A stretch of DNA of 64,000 bases from Mesorhizobium sp. Pch-S (GTDB lineage: Bacteria > Pseudomonadota > Alphaproteobacteria > Rhizobiales > Rhizobiaceae). This document shows positions 11,902-20,906 of the stretch, one piece after another. Each line of letters opens with the position of its first letter. Positions within the stretch are counted from its first letter, which is position 1. The notes beneath the pieces are model-generated. The model made no database searches and was not told the origin of the DNA. It worked only from the letters and a program-made list of their open reading frames with translations. The translations under genes and the position numbers were made by a program. Where the stretch lies: NCBI RefSeq assembly GCF_004136315.1, contig NZ_CP029562.1, positions 1,054,001 to 1,118,000 on the forward strand, read 5' to 3'.

Positions 11902-13216
11902 AGAGCATGCCGTTCGCCTGGTCGTTGGCTTCCTTGAGGATGGCGGCCGGATCGCCCTTGCCAAGCAGGACATTCTCGATCGCCGTCGTCAGGATCGCCG
12001 AAATCTCCGAGGCGCGATCCGAGATGGGGAACGGGAACGTCGTTTCCGGTGTCGCCAGCTGAACGAAGGCAGATACATCAAGTCCCTTTGCCTTGTGGGC
12101 CTCCTCGGCCGCCTTTGCTGCTTCGGGACGGGCCGGGAAGACGACCCCGGATTTGCCGACGATGGTCTGGCAATCCGATCCGCCGAGATATTTCACCCAT
12201 TTCCAGGCTTCGTCCTTGTGCTGGGATCCGGACCAGATGCTGTCGGACAGACCGTTGAACATCGAGCGGCGGCCTTCAGGCCCCTGCGGCAGCGGCGCAA
12301 AGCCGAACTCGGCCTTGGACGTGTCGCGATAGGAGGAAATGTTCCACGAGCCATCCGGAACGATGGCGGCCTTGCCGGCTGCGAAGATCGCGGTCGCGTT
12401 CAGCCTGCCGGTCTGTTCCTGGCTGAGCGCGTAGCCCTTCTTCAGGGCCAGGTCGCGTATCCAGGTCAGCGTATCGGCAAGCGCCGGGCTGTCATAGCCA
12501 TACTGCTTGCCCCACGGCTTATCGATCGGCTTGAAGCCGTCGGAGACAGCCAGGAAGCTCCATTGCGTCTGGCCGTAGCCATCCACGGTGTTGGTTGCCC
12601 AGCCATAGACGGCAACCCTGGACTTGTCGAAACCGGCTTCGTTGCCGCGCTTGCCGTTCTGATCCACGCTGAGGCGCGCGACGACCTTTTCGAGCGAGCC
12701 GCCGTCTTTCGGGTTCCAGGTGAGGTTCCTGAGCTCCTCCTCGCTGACCCCGGCATCGGCGACCATCTTCTTGTTGTAGACGAGGGCAATCGTGTCCCAG
12801 TCCTTCGGCAGACCGTATTGCCGGTCGTCCTTGTTCCAGCTTTCGGCCAGACCGGGCAGATAGGCCTTCATGTCGACCTTGTCGGCCGCGATGCGCTCCG
12901 ACAGGTCATCCATCACGCCGTTCGCCAGGAATTCCGGGAAGCGGCTGAGATGGTTGACAAACACGTCCGGCGCGGTGCCGGCGACAAAGGATGTGCTCAG
13001 CGTGGTCCAGTAATTGTCCCAGCTGTCCTGCTTGATGTTGATCTTGATGCCGGGGTTTTCAGCCTCGAACTTGTCCGCGCACTGGCGATACACGGGAGCC
13101 TGGTTGGCGTCCCACATGGCATAATTGAGGGTCACCTCCTCGGCCCGCGCGAACGAGGATGCGAGCGTGGTCAGCGCGGTTGCGGCGGCAAGGACGCCTG
13201 TCAGGTTTTTTCTCAT
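11900..13216 (-). CDS. Sugar ABC transporter periplasmic binding protein
   Basis: The substrate receptor of the importer. The 438-residue protein begins with a cleavable signal peptide (basic 'MRKN', hydrophobic Ala/Leu/Thr stretch, 'SFARA|EEV' cleavage near residue 25). The body is of the MalE/UgpB type, with 'LPKDWDTIALVYNKKM' and 'AAIVPDGSWNISSY' segments. It ends at a TAG formed inside a palindromic repeat. The gene follows the two permease genes and precedes the glycosidase. The ligand is inferred to be an alpha-galactoside or a related oligosaccharide. Confidence 0.93.
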   Translation of the reverse strand: MRKNLTGVLAAATALTTLASSFARAEEVTLNYAMWDANQAPVYRQCADKFEAENPGIKINIKQDSWDNYWTTLSTSFVAGTAPDVFVNHLSRFPEFLANGVMDDLSERIAADKVDMKAYLPGLAESWNKDDRQYGLPKDWDTIALVYNKKMVADAGVSEEELRNLTWNPKDGGSLEKVVARLSVDQNGKRGNEAGFDKSRVAVYGWATNTVDGYGQTQWSFLAVSDGFKPIDKPWGKQYGYDSPALADTLTWIRDLALKKGYALSQEQTGRLNATAIFAAGKAAIVPDGSWNISSYRDTSKAEFGFAPLPQGPEGRRSMFNGLSDSIWSGSQHKDEAWKWVKYLGGSDCQTIVGKSGVVFPARPEAAKAAEEAHKAKGLDVSAFVQLATPETTFPFPISDRASEISAILTTAIENVLLGKGDPAAILKEANDQANGML

Positions 13217-13253
13217 TGTCTCTCCTCCACTTCATGACTTCACGACTGGCCGG

Positions 13254-14228
13254 CTATTTCAGGCCGCTCGTCTGCAGCGACTCCACGATCTGCCGGCCGA
13301 AAATGATGAGCATGGCGATGACGGGCAGGATCGACAGCATGATCGCCGCCATCAGCCCGCTCCAGTCGGGATTGCCCCTGCCGGTCTGGCTCATGAAATC
13401 CGACAGGGCGACCGCCATGACGCGCACGCCGGGATCGCGCCCCACCAGGAAGGGCCAGAAGAACTCGTTCCACGAATTGATCGACAAAAGGATCGCCAGC
13501 GTGGCAATCGGCCCCTTCTGGATCGGCAGCGCGATGCGCCAGAAGATCTGGAACTGGGACGCCCCCTCCAGCCGCGCGGCCTCGTCGAGTTCCTTCGGCG
13601 CAGACAGGAAGAACTGGCGCAGGAAAAACACCGCGAAGGGCGTCATCAGGATCGTCGGGGCGACCAGACCGGCAAAGCTGTTCAGCAGACCGAGCTGCTT
13701 GATGAGAACGAAGTTCGGGATGAACAGCACCACGCTCGGGATCATGGTGGCGGCGAGGAAGGCGAAGAACAGCTTGTTGCGGCCCGGGAAATTCATGCGG
13801 GCAAAGGCGTAGCCGGCGAGCGCCGAAAAGAAGATCTGCCCCGTGACCGTCAACGCGGTGTAGATGACGCTGTTTCGCAGCGCCAGCATGAAGTCGATCG
13901 GCGCGGCGCGGAACGCCGACAGCTCGATGGTGGAAGGCAGGCCCATCACGCGCAGGAAGTTTCCGGGCGTGTAGGCGCTCGGCAACAGGCTCGACGCACT
14001 GGTGTAGACATCGTTCGGATACGTGAGGCCGATCTTGAGTGCCATCCACAGCGGCAGCAGGGAAATGAAGACGAACAGGGCAAGGACGGGATAACCCAGA
14101 GCATTTTGTAGCCAAGTGGAGTCACTTGGCGTTACAAAAATGCGACGAAAACAAAAACTTAGAGCGTTTCCGCGTTTCCGTGAAAAACGGAAACGCTCTA
14201 GGACGGCCTGCGGGGTGAGCTTCTTCAT
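13254..14228 (-). CDS. Sugar ABC transporter permease, MalG type
   Basis: An inner-membrane subunit with about six transmembrane helices. The 'EAARLEGASQFQIFWRIALP' segment is the EAA loop that contacts the ATPase. The start at 14228 (MKKLTPQAVLERF) lies eight bases after the upstream permease stop. Residues 11 to about 43 are encoded by a dispersed palindromic repeat (14099-14200), so the N-terminus has an insertion not expected in this family: hydrophobic permease sequence starts only at 'LGYPVLALFVFI'. The frame stays open through the repeat. Confidence 0.9.
   Translation of the reverse strand: MKKLTPQAVLERFRFSRKRGNALSFCFRRIFVTPSDSTWLQNALGYPVLALFVFISLLPLWMALKIGLTYPNDVYTSASSLLPSAYTPGNFLRVMGLPSTIELSAFRAAPIDFMLALRNSVIYTALTVTGQIFFSALAGYAFARMNFPGRNKLFFAFLAATMIPSVVLFIPNFVLIKQLGLLNSFAGLVAPTILMTPFAVFFLRQFFLSAPKELDEAARLEGASQFQIFWRIALPIQKGPIATLAILLSINSWNEFFWPFLVGRDPGVRVMAVALSDFMSQTGRGNPDWSGLMAAIMLSILPVIAMLIIFGRQIVESLQTSGLK
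14099..14200. repeat. Dispersed palindromic repeat inserted in the 5' coding region of a permease gene
   Basis: The segment from 'AGCATTTTGTAGCCAAGTGG' to the GAAACGCTCTA end is nearly identical to the intergenic copy at 18473-18575 downstream of the porin gene. It contains two hairpins: CCAAGTG/CACTTGG near its left end and a GTTTCCG...CGGAAAC hairpin at its right end. Here the element is translated as residues 11-43 of the MalG-type permease without breaking the frame. Confidence 0.85.
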
Positions 14229-14236
14229 CGCGGGCC

Positions 14237-15142
14237 TCAATCCAGATCCGACTGATCTGCCCGCAACACCCGCATCTGCAGCAGCGTGATGAGGATCAGC
14301 GTGACGAACAGCACGACGGAAATCGCCGACGCGTATCCCATCTTGTTGAATTTGAAGGCGTTCTCGTAAATGTACCAGAGAATGACGCGGGTCGAATTGG
14401 ATGGTCCGCCCGCTGTCGCGACAGCGACCACGTCGAAGACCTGAAACGAACCGATGAGGCTGGTCACCACGACAAAGGCCAGCACCGGACGCAGCAGCGG
14501 CAGGGTGATACGCCGGAACATCGTCCACTCACCTGCCCCCTCCAGCCTGGCAGCCTCGTAGAGATGGGCGGGAATCGCCTGCAGGCCGGCATAGAACAGC
14601 AGCGCGGTCAGGCCGGTGTGCCGCCAGGTGGAGATGGCGGCCACCGATACCATCGCCTCATCCGGAGAGGCGAGGAAACCCTGCGGTCCGACACCGAAGA
14701 AGGTGAGGAATGCGTTCACGAGACCCAGGATCGGGTCCAGCATCATCATCCAGACGAGCGCGGCAACCACATTGGAAATCAGATAGGGCGCGATGATGAT
14801 CGCCCGCAGCCAGACCGCACGCGCCAGCCGGTCCGAGAGCACTGCCAGCAGCAGCCCGAGCACGGTCTGCAGCGGAATGTTGTAGAGAACGTAGGCGAAC
14901 GTCACCTTGGCCGAATGCCAGAAGTTCGCGTCCGAAAGCAGCATCGCATAATTGCCGAGCCCGACGAATTTCGGGGCGCGCATGAGGTTCCAGTCGGTCA
15001 GGCTGATCTCAACGGCGCGAAGCGTCGGCAAAAGGTAGAAGATCAGGAAACCGAGGAACGCCGGGGCGACGAACAGATAGCCGACCAGGGCCTCCTTCCG
15101 CCGCCTCTGGCGCAGTGAAACACTCCTCCCCTGTGTCGGCAT
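14237..15142 (-). CDS. Sugar ABC transporter permease, MalF type
   Basis: An inner-membrane subunit of about 301 residues with six predicted helices, the first being 'ALVGYLFVAPAFLGFLIFY'. The EAA loop is 'EAARLEGAGEWTMFRRITLP'. The ATG at 15142 is chosen because GGTGGAG lies just upstream. The alternative ATG at 15184 would put one of the two LacI-type operators inside the coding region. This is the first gene of the sugar-uptake operon, divergent from the LacI gene. Confidence 0.9.
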   Translation of the reverse strand: MPTQGRSVSLRQRRRKEALVGYLFVAPAFLGFLIFYLLPTLRAVEISLTDWNLMRAPKFVGLGNYAMLLSDANFWHSAKVTFAYVLYNIPLQTVLGLLLAVLSDRLARAVWLRAIIIAPYLISNVVAALVWMMMLDPILGLVNAFLTFFGVGPQGFLASPDEAMVSVAAISTWRHTGLTALLFYAGLQAIPAHLYEAARLEGAGEWTMFRRITLPLLRPVLAFVVVTSLIGSFQVFDVVAVATAGGPSNSTRVILWYIYENAFKFNKMGYASAISVVLFVTLILITLLQMRVLRADQSDLD

Positions 15143-15164
15143 AGGATCTCCACCCGATTGATCA

Positions 15165-15210
15165 TTACACGTGTTAGCCTCCATGAATTTCCATTCCTAA
15201 CACGTGTTAG
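15165..15210. promoter_or_regulatory. Twin LacI-type operator boxes
   Basis: Two nearly identical palindromes centred on ACGT: TTACACGTGTTAG at 15165-15177 and the perfect 14-mer CTAACACGTGTTAG at 15197-15210. Their left ends are 32 bases apart, about three helical turns. They lie between the divergent sugar operon and the lacI-family gene at 15333. This is the expected arrangement for a LacI/GalR repressor controlling the transporter and possibly itself. Confidence 0.8.
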
Positions 15211-15332
15211 TAATGGATAAAGATGAAAAGCCGTTGTTGTCAAGCCGGGACTTCGGTTGTAGGTCATGACAAGGGCGAAGCGACTGAATGCGCTGATGAA
15301 AGATCGGCGGCGCGAGCACCCGGAGGCGGCCG

Positions 15333-16364
15333 ATGAATTCCACCCGAGTGACCAGCCATGACGTGGCGCGCCGTGCCGGCGTATCCCGCGCGACGGTATC
15401 GCTGGTGCTGAACCGCTCGGAAAGCGTGGTCCTCAGCAAGGAAACCCGCGAACGCGTGATGCAGGCCGCGGCGGAACTCGGCTACAAGCCCAATTCGGCC
15501 GGGCGCATGCTGGTCAGCGGCCTGACCGAAACCATCGGCCTCGTGGTCTCGGATCCCTCGATCCTGCTGGTCGACCAGTATATCCCGCAGGTTCTCTACG
15601 GCATCGAAAAGGCCAACCGGGAAATGGGCTTCCATGTCCTGGTCGAGGGGCTTGAGGCCCATGGCACAGGCGGGGCTTACGACAACCTGGTGGAATCGCG
15701 GCGCATCGACGGGTTGATCGTCGTCAACCCGCGCGCTGGCGACGAAGCGCTGATCTCCCTGATCGACAAGAATTTCCCGGTCGTCCTCGTCGGCTCGGTA
15801 CGCCACCCCTCCGAGGTCTCGGTAACGTTCAGCACGCGCGGGGCGATCAAGGCAGCCGTCGACCACGTCGCCGGCCTCGGCCACAAGCGGATCGGAGCGA
15901 TAACGTTCTCGCCACGCGGTTTCGTAGCGACCGATGCGCGATTGAGAGCGCTGGAACGCAGCCTGCAGGACCACGGGCTTTCACTGGACGAGGATGCGGT
16001 GCAGGAAGGCGACTTCAGCGCCGAGAGCGGCCATGCCGCTGCAACCGCACTGCTGCGGCGGCGCCCGGACCTCACAGCGCTTTTTGCGGGCAACGACACG
16101 ATTGCCATCGGCGTGCTCAACGCAGCACAGGAGATCGGCCGACGCGTTCCGGACGATCTTTCCATTGTCGGGTTCGACGACCTGCCGTTCGCGCGATGGC
16201 TGACGCCGCCCTTGACCACGATCAAGACGGAGGGTGTCCGGCAGGGAACGATCGCCGCCCAGATGCTCTTCGCGCGGCTGAACCACCGGCCGCTGGAAAA
16301 CAACCGTGTGAGGCTGGAGCCGGAACTGGTGGTGCGCCGTTCAACGGCGCCCGCACCATCATAG
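15333..16364 (+). CDS. LacI-family transcriptional regulator
   Basis: A sugar-responsive repressor of 343 residues. The N-terminal helix-turn-helix is 'TSHDVARRAGVSRATVSLVL', followed by a hinge helix and a periplasmic-binding-protein-like effector domain ('ETIGLVVSDPSILLVDQY', 'FAGNDTIAIGVLNAAQEIGR', 'VGFDDLPFARWLTPPLTTI'). It is divergent from the sugar ABC transporter and glycosidase operon, with two operators in between. It most likely represses that operon until the sugar is present; the ligand is not identified. Confidence 0.93.
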   Translation: MNSTRVTSHDVARRAGVSRATVSLVLNRSESVVLSKETRERVMQAAAELGYKPNSAGRMLVSGLTETIGLVVSDPSILLVDQYIPQVLYGIEKANREMGFHVLVEGLEAHGTGGAYDNLVESRRIDGLIVVNPRAGDEALISLIDKNFPVVLVGSVRHPSEVSVTFSTRGAIKAAVDHVAGLGHKRIGAITFSPRGFVATDARLRALERSLQDHGLSLDEDAVQEGDFSAESGHAAATALLRRRPDLTALFAGNDTIAIGVLNAAQEIGRRVPDDLSIVGFDDLPFARWLTPPLTTIKTEGVRQGTIAAQMLFARLNHRPLENNRVRLEPELVVRRSTAPAPS

Positions 16365-16477
16365 GACTTTCAGGAAGAAAAGCGTTGCAGCCTTGGAAGC
16401 CAACGGCTCGACCTAGGCACCCGAAGGGCCTGGACGCACCACCGGCCATGCTTTCGACCGGCTGCCCGGAAGACTGA

Positions 16478-16618
16478 TCAGTGCGAGGCGGAGACGACGC
16501 CGTAGCCGTCGACGGCGAGATGGTTGTTGGCTGCGTCGGCGGAGTAGATACCGAGGCCGCAGATCACGATTGCGGACAGCATGAAGAAGGACAGAAGCGC
16601 TGCTTTCACGGAGGTCAT
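16478..16618 (-). CDS. Predicted small secreted or membrane peptide (46 residues)
   Basis: The minus strand encodes 46 residues starting 'MTSVKAALLSFFMLSAIVIC', a Lys followed by a strongly hydrophobic stretch, then 'SADAANNH', a plausible signal-peptidase site after Ala, and a short polar tail ending 'GVVSASH'. An AGAAGG sequence lies about 11 bases before the ATG. Amino-acid composition looks protein-like rather than random. I do not recognise a family. It may be a periplasmic or membrane micropeptide. It is isolated between the lacI gene and the porin leader region. Confidence 0.55.
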   Translation of the reverse strand: MTSVKAALLSFFMLSAIVICGLGIYSADAANNHLAVDGYGVVSASH

Positions 16619-16639
16619 CTCAAGTTGAGCCTTCTGTAT

Positions 16640-17317
16640 TGTCCTGCAAAGGACCGGTTACGAATGTGTTGAAACTCCCACTTGGCGAGGCGGTTTCAGC
16701 ACATTTGCGTGTCTGGACGATGCTTGTTTCGGCTTGTGTGACGCTTGTGCAACAGTGGGACACCCGCGCCGGAAAGCCAGCCGCCGCCTTCTAGGAAATC
16801 GCGCCGACACAGGCCAAGCGCGAAATGCGCCATCCACAGCGGAATCCGGGCGGCGTGCCAAATTTGCCACGCGGACGTTGCGGAAGCTTTTCCCGGGCGC
16901 GTTTCAGGTGACCGGAATCGGCAGCCGATCACACCTCGCCACCACACTCGCAAAAATCGCGAAGCACGCCGTCCGTCTCCTCCGGTGCAAATCGAAATTG
17001 TTTCGGAGGCTCACTATGTGTTTTTGAAACCGTTCCATTTGATGATCAACTAAAAGTAAACATCCCATCGAAATAACTAACACCACCAATTTCACATAAA
17101 AAACAAACAGATATCAATCACGTAAAAACTGAAATCATTCCATTTGAAAGCATATTTAGAAACATGAACACAGATATGTGATATCTCGTTGCCGTTCGGC
17201 TACACATCAACTTAAGTCACGCGACGCAATATCAATCAATGACATTTGAGCTTAAAAATATTCAGGGTGCGAGGTTGATCGTACGTACTCGGAACCCAGT
17301 ATCGATAGGGGATTACA
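16640..17317. other. Long intergenic region before the porin gene; no gene seen
   Basis: About 680 bases with no convincing coding region. Short open frames in the left half have skewed composition and no ribosome site. The right part, from about 17030 to 17300, is markedly AT-rich compared with the rest of the window and presumably carries the promoter and regulatory leader of the strongly expressed porin gene. No repeats or tRNA are visible. Confidence 0.6.
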
Positions 17318-18472
17318 GTGAACATCAGAACGCTTCTTTTAGGCTCGACTGCGGCTTTGATTGCCGTTTCCGGCGCACGTGCCGCTGACGCGGTCGTCGT
17401 CGCCGAGCCGGAACCCGCTGAATACGTCAAGATCTGCGACGTCTACGGCGCCGGCTACTTCTACATCCCGGGCACCGAGACCTGCCTGCGTGTCGGCGGC
17501 TACATCCGCTACGATGCCAGCCTGGGTGATCGCGGCACCTTCGACGGCGCCAGGACGACCGACCGCCTCAATGGCAAGGAACAGGATACCTGGGGCAAGA
17601 ACACCCGTTTCGCCCTGAAGACCTGGACCGGCCAGGAGACCGAACTCGGCACCCTGAAGACCTACACCGAGACCCGCTTCCAGTTCGGCAACAGCAATGA
17701 CAACGCTGACGCCCGCAACAAGAACGTCTCGCTGAACTTCGCCTGGATCCAGCTCGGCGGCCTGCGGGTCGGCAAGGACGAGTCGGCCTACGACACCTTC
17801 ATCGGTTATGCCGGCAACGTCATCCAGGACACGATCGTTCCTTACGGCGAATTCGACACCAACCTGATCAGCTACACCTTCGACGCCGGCAACGGCTTCT
17901 CGGCGATCGTCTCGCTGGAACAGGGCTCGGGCAGCTACGACACCTTCGTCAAGGACGGAGCTGGCAACTGGGTTCCGGGCATCGTCAACAACACCATCGA
18001 CAGCTATGCTCCGAACGTCGTGGTCGGCGCCAAGTATACCCAGGGCTGGGGCGGCATCACCGGTGTCATCGCCTACAATCCGAGCTGGGAAGAGTGGGCC
18101 GGCAAGGTACGCCTCGACGTGAACGCCACCGACCAGATCGCCCTGTGGGTCATGGGCGGCTATGGCACGGACGACAACGCGGCCCGTACCTTCTACAAGC
18201 CGTGGGGCGGCAACTGGGCCGTCTGGGGTGGCGGCAGCTACAAGTTCAACGAGAAGACCACGTTCAACCTCCAGGCGTCGTATGACGAGCAGGAAAACCT
18301 GGGCATCGCCGCCAACGTCGCTTACCAGGTGGTGCAGGGCTTCACCGTCACGGCCGAAGTCGACTACCTCAACGAAGGCAAGCGCGGCGATTCCGACTGG
18401 CTCGGCGACTGGACCACGACGGACAAGAAGAGCAGCGTCGGCGGCATCCTCCGCTTCCAGCGCGACTTCTAG
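17318..18472 (+). CDS. Outer-membrane porin (Brucella Omp2 / rhizobial porin family)
   Basis: A trimeric beta-barrel general porin of 384 residues. It starts at GTG 17318 with a signal peptide 'MNIRTLLLGSTAALIAVSGA' followed by 'RAADA'. The mature N-terminus includes 'VKICDVYGAGYFYIPGTETC', the two-cysteine signature of the Porin_2 family. The rest alternates aromatic and polar residues as in beta strands and ends with the C-terminal Phe ('RFQRDF') needed for outer-membrane assembly. A purine-rich AGGGG lies just upstream. A palindromic repeat immediately after the stop may act as terminator. Confidence 0.95.
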   Translation: MNIRTLLLGSTAALIAVSGARAADAVVVAEPEPAEYVKICDVYGAGYFYIPGTETCLRVGGYIRYDASLGDRGTFDGARTTDRLNGKEQDTWGKNTRFALKTWTGQETELGTLKTYTETRFQFGNSNDNADARNKNVSLNFAWIQLGGLRVGKDESAYDTFIGYAGNVIQDTIVPYGEFDTNLISYTFDAGNGFSAIVSLEQGSGSYDTFVKDGAGNWVPGIVNNTIDSYAPNVVVGAKYTQGWGGITGVIAYNPSWEEWAGKVRLDVNATDQIALWVMGGYGTDDNAARTFYKPWGGNWAVWGGGSYKFNEKTTFNLQASYDEQENLGIAANVAYQVVQGFTVTAEVDYLNEGKRGDSDWLGDWTTTDKKSSVGGILRFQRDF

Positions 18473-18575
18473 AGCATTTTGTAGCCAAGTAGAAACACTT
18501 GGCGTTACAAAAATGCTGTGAAAACAAAAACTTAGAGCGTTTCCGTGTTTCCGTGAAAAACGGAAACGCTCCAGG
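18473..18575. repeat. Dispersed palindromic repeat after the porin stop codon
   Basis: Nearly identical to the copy inside the permease gene at 14099-14200: an 'AGCATTTTGTAGCCAAGT' left part with a CCAAGT/ACTTGG hairpin, a linker 'AAAACAAAAACTTAGAGCG', and a right part with the hairpin GTTTCCGTG/CACGGAAAC variant ending CGGAAACGCTC. It begins at the porin TAG and probably serves as a transcript 3' end here. Confidence 0.85.
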
Positions 18576-19136
18576 ACCTTCCTCCTTTAGCGGGTGCCGG
18601 TTTGACCTCCAGTCATTCGCTCTTTTTATCGAGGTGAAAGACCTCCCATTATCGGCCCGGACAGACCGGGCCGATCCTTTCGAAAGCTCTCGGCCGCAGC
18701 CCTGGTGGCTGGCCGATCAGAACCAGGACCGCAGGTTGGGACATCCTGATGCCGTCGTCCCACGAGCAATTTCGGCTCGACCTCTCGGCGCAGACGACAT
18801 CATCGATGATCCAGCTGATCCGCGGCCGCCACCCCTGTCGGCCGCGGTTCAGTTTCGGCTGCAAGGCACTCTTCGGAATGTTGTGGGCGAATTTGGCTGT
18901 AACATTTCCGTGTTGCGGGAACTCCCTTTCGCCGCCTGCATTTTTCGTTCGCCGGATCGGGAACTCCGGCGAGGTCACCACCATCAATGGAACTGAATGA
19001 TCGATCCGTGGAGCATGCTGTGGGATGGACGTTGTCCGTTCCCGTTCGCGACGGAACGATCCTCTTTTCTTCCAGGCCGGCCCAGAGGCCATCCAGGTGC
19101 CGTGACTTCAATGGGTGATATGCGGACAGGTCGACA
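18576..19136. other. Intergenic region; no gene seen
   Basis: About 560 bases without a supported gene. A strong 9-bp hairpin (TCGGCCCGG ... CCGGGCCGA, 18653-18676) lies near the left end, not followed by a clear T-run. Open frames on either strand here lack ribosome sites and protein-like composition. The right end carries the promoter region of the MarR gene. Confidence 0.5.
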
Positions 19137-19589
19137 ATGGAAGAACAGGAAAGCCCGATCGCTATTTTCGAAGACATGGGGGAGATCGTCAGGCGCCTGC
19201 AAGACATCTACGAGATAGCGCTGCAAGGTACGGGACTGTCGCTGGAAGAAGGCGCCACGCTGTACCGGGTCGCGCATGGCGGCGCCAACAGCCAGAAGAT
19301 GCTGGCCGACCAGTTGCGGATCGAAACGCCGACCTTCGCGCGCCTGGCCAGAAGGCTCGAGATCCGGGGGCTGATCCGGCGTTTCGAGGACGACAACGAC
19401 CGTCGCGTCAAGCAGCTTTTCGTCACCACGGAAGGCATGGCGATGGTCTCGAAGTTCACAGAGAAGCTCGCCGCCGATACCGCGGAATTACTGTCCGCGT
19501 TCGGCCGGACCGAACTGGAAGCCGCCAAATCGGTCGTCAAGGACATCTCGACCAGCATCGGGGACCTTGCCCGCGCCAGGGGAAGATAG
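19137..19589 (+). CDS. MarR-family transcriptional regulator
   Basis: A 150-residue winged-helix regulator. Helices at the N-terminus and C-terminus for dimerisation flank a central DNA-binding part: 'NSQKMLADQLRIETPTFARL' is the helix-turn-helix and 'IRRFEDDNDRRVKQLFVTTE' the wing with the conserved D-x-R motif of MarR proteins. It is followed at 160 bases by the calcium/proton antiporter gene on the same strand, which it might control. The ligand is unknown. Confidence 0.88.
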   Translation: MEEQESPIAIFEDMGEIVRRLQDIYEIALQGTGLSLEEGATLYRVAHGGANSQKMLADQLRIETPTFARLARRLEIRGLIRRFEDDNDRRVKQLFVTTEGMAMVSKFTEKLAADTAELLSAFGRTELEAAKSVVKDISTSIGDLARARGR

Positions 19590-19747
19590 TCCCACACCGG
19601 CGGGTGTTGTCGATGTCACCCGGACATATGCCGAGACAGCACTTTCGCACTTTCGCACTTTGGTCGGCCGGTGCGAATGTACAGGGCGACACAGTTCCTC
19701 TACCTTCGCAGCCAGGACCGCAATGATCTCCGGCGCTTAGAGAATAC

Positions 19748-20854
19748 ATGGCTCTCGATCACCACACGACGATACCGCTCTGGACCTGGGCCGCGCCGGC
19801 GGCAGCGCTTGTGCTGGTTGCGCTGAAGTATCTCGGGCTGGTTTCAGACGACGCGATACCGGTGATCATCCTTGCATCGATCGCCCTCGGCGCGTCGATC
19901 TTCGCGTCCGTGCACCATGCCGAAATCCTGGCGCTCAGGGTCGGCGAACCGATGGGCTCGATCATCCTTGCCGTATGCGTGACGATCCTGGAGGTCGGGC
20001 TGATCGTCTCCATCATGCTGGCCGGCTCTGAAGGCAGCGAATCCGTCGCCCGCGACACGGTCTTCTCGGCGCTGATGATCGTGCTCAACTGCGTGATCGG
20101 ACTGTGCCTGGTGTTTGGCGGCCGGCGCCACCACGAGCAGACCTTCCAGCTCAACGCAGCCTCCGCCTCGCTCGCCGTGCTCGGAACCCTGGCGATCAGC
20201 GTGCTGGTGCTGCCGAACTTCGTCTCGGCAGGCGGACCGCAGCAATTCTCGCCCATCCAGCTGCTGGTGGTCAGCCTGGTGCTGCTGGCTCTCTACGCGG
20301 TCTTCGTGTTCATCCAGACGATCAAGCATCGCGACTACTTCATGGACGTGCCAGTCGGCGGACAGGATCCCGACGAGGCCCCGCTCGAGCCGCCGACATC
20401 CAGGGTGACCCTTGTGAGCGCGGTGATGCTTCCGGTTTCGCTGCTCGTCGTCATCCTGCTGGCGAAAGTGCTGTCGCATCCGCTGGAGAACCTCGTCGCC
20501 GCAGCCGGCCTTCCGCAGGCCGTCGTCGGCGTCATCATCGCGACGCTGGTGCTTCTGCCCGAAGGCATCGCCTCGGTTCGCGCGGCACTTCTGAACCGGC
20601 TGCAGAACAGCGTGAACCTTGTGCTCGGTTCCGCGCTCGCCAGCATCGGCATGACCATCCCGGTCGTGGCGGCGGTGGCCGTGCTGACCGATCGCAAACT
20701 GATGCTCGGCCTCAGCCCCGCCGCCATGGTGCTTCTGCTGCTGACGCTGTTCGTCAGCACCATCACGCTCGGCACCGGACGCACCACCGTGCTGCAAGGC
20801 GCGGTGCATCTCGGCATCTTCGTCATCTTCCTGCTGATAACGGCCGTGCCGTAG
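19748..20854 (+). CDS. chaA: Calcium/proton antiporter (CaCA superfamily, ChaA-like)
   Basis: Exports Ca2+ (and possibly Na+/K+) in exchange for protons across the inner membrane. The 368-residue protein has about eleven hydrophobic segments. The two inverted alpha repeats are visible: 'GEPMGSIILAVCVTILEVGL' near residue 65, and 'LLPEGIASVRAAL' with 'NSVNLVLGSALASIGMTIP' near residues 265-310. The Glu residues in both repeats are the expected ion-binding positions. The length fits the ChaA family. The gene may be controlled by the MarR regulator just upstream. Confidence 0.9.
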   Translation: MALDHHTTIPLWTWAAPAAALVLVALKYLGLVSDDAIPVIILASIALGASIFASVHHAEILALRVGEPMGSIILAVCVTILEVGLIVSIMLAGSEGSESVARDTVFSALMIVLNCVIGLCLVFGGRRHHEQTFQLNAASASLAVLGTLAISVLVLPNFVSAGGPQQFSPIQLLVVSLVLLALYAVFVFIQTIKHRDYFMDVPVGGQDPDEAPLEPPTSRVTLVSAVMLPVSLLVVILLAKVLSHPLENLVAAAGLPQAVVGVIIATLVLLPEGIASVRAALLNRLQNSVNLVLGSALASIGMTIPVVAAVAVLTDRKLMLGLSPAAMVLLLLTLFVSTITLGTGRTTVLQGAVHLGIFVIFLLITAVP

Positions 20855-20906
20855 GCTGGGGGCGTTTTGCATCCCATTTTTGATGCAAGAATGCCGAGTA
20901 CCGTGG

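Noticed and set aside
16734..17053. Two overlapping plus-strand frames of about 100 codons
   Set aside because: They are rich in Arg/Pro/Ser without structure, overlap each other in different frames and run into the AT-rich porin leader.
18649..19207. Overlapping open frames on both strands before the MarR gene
   Set aside because: No ribosome sites, no domains and compositions that fit non-coding DNA.
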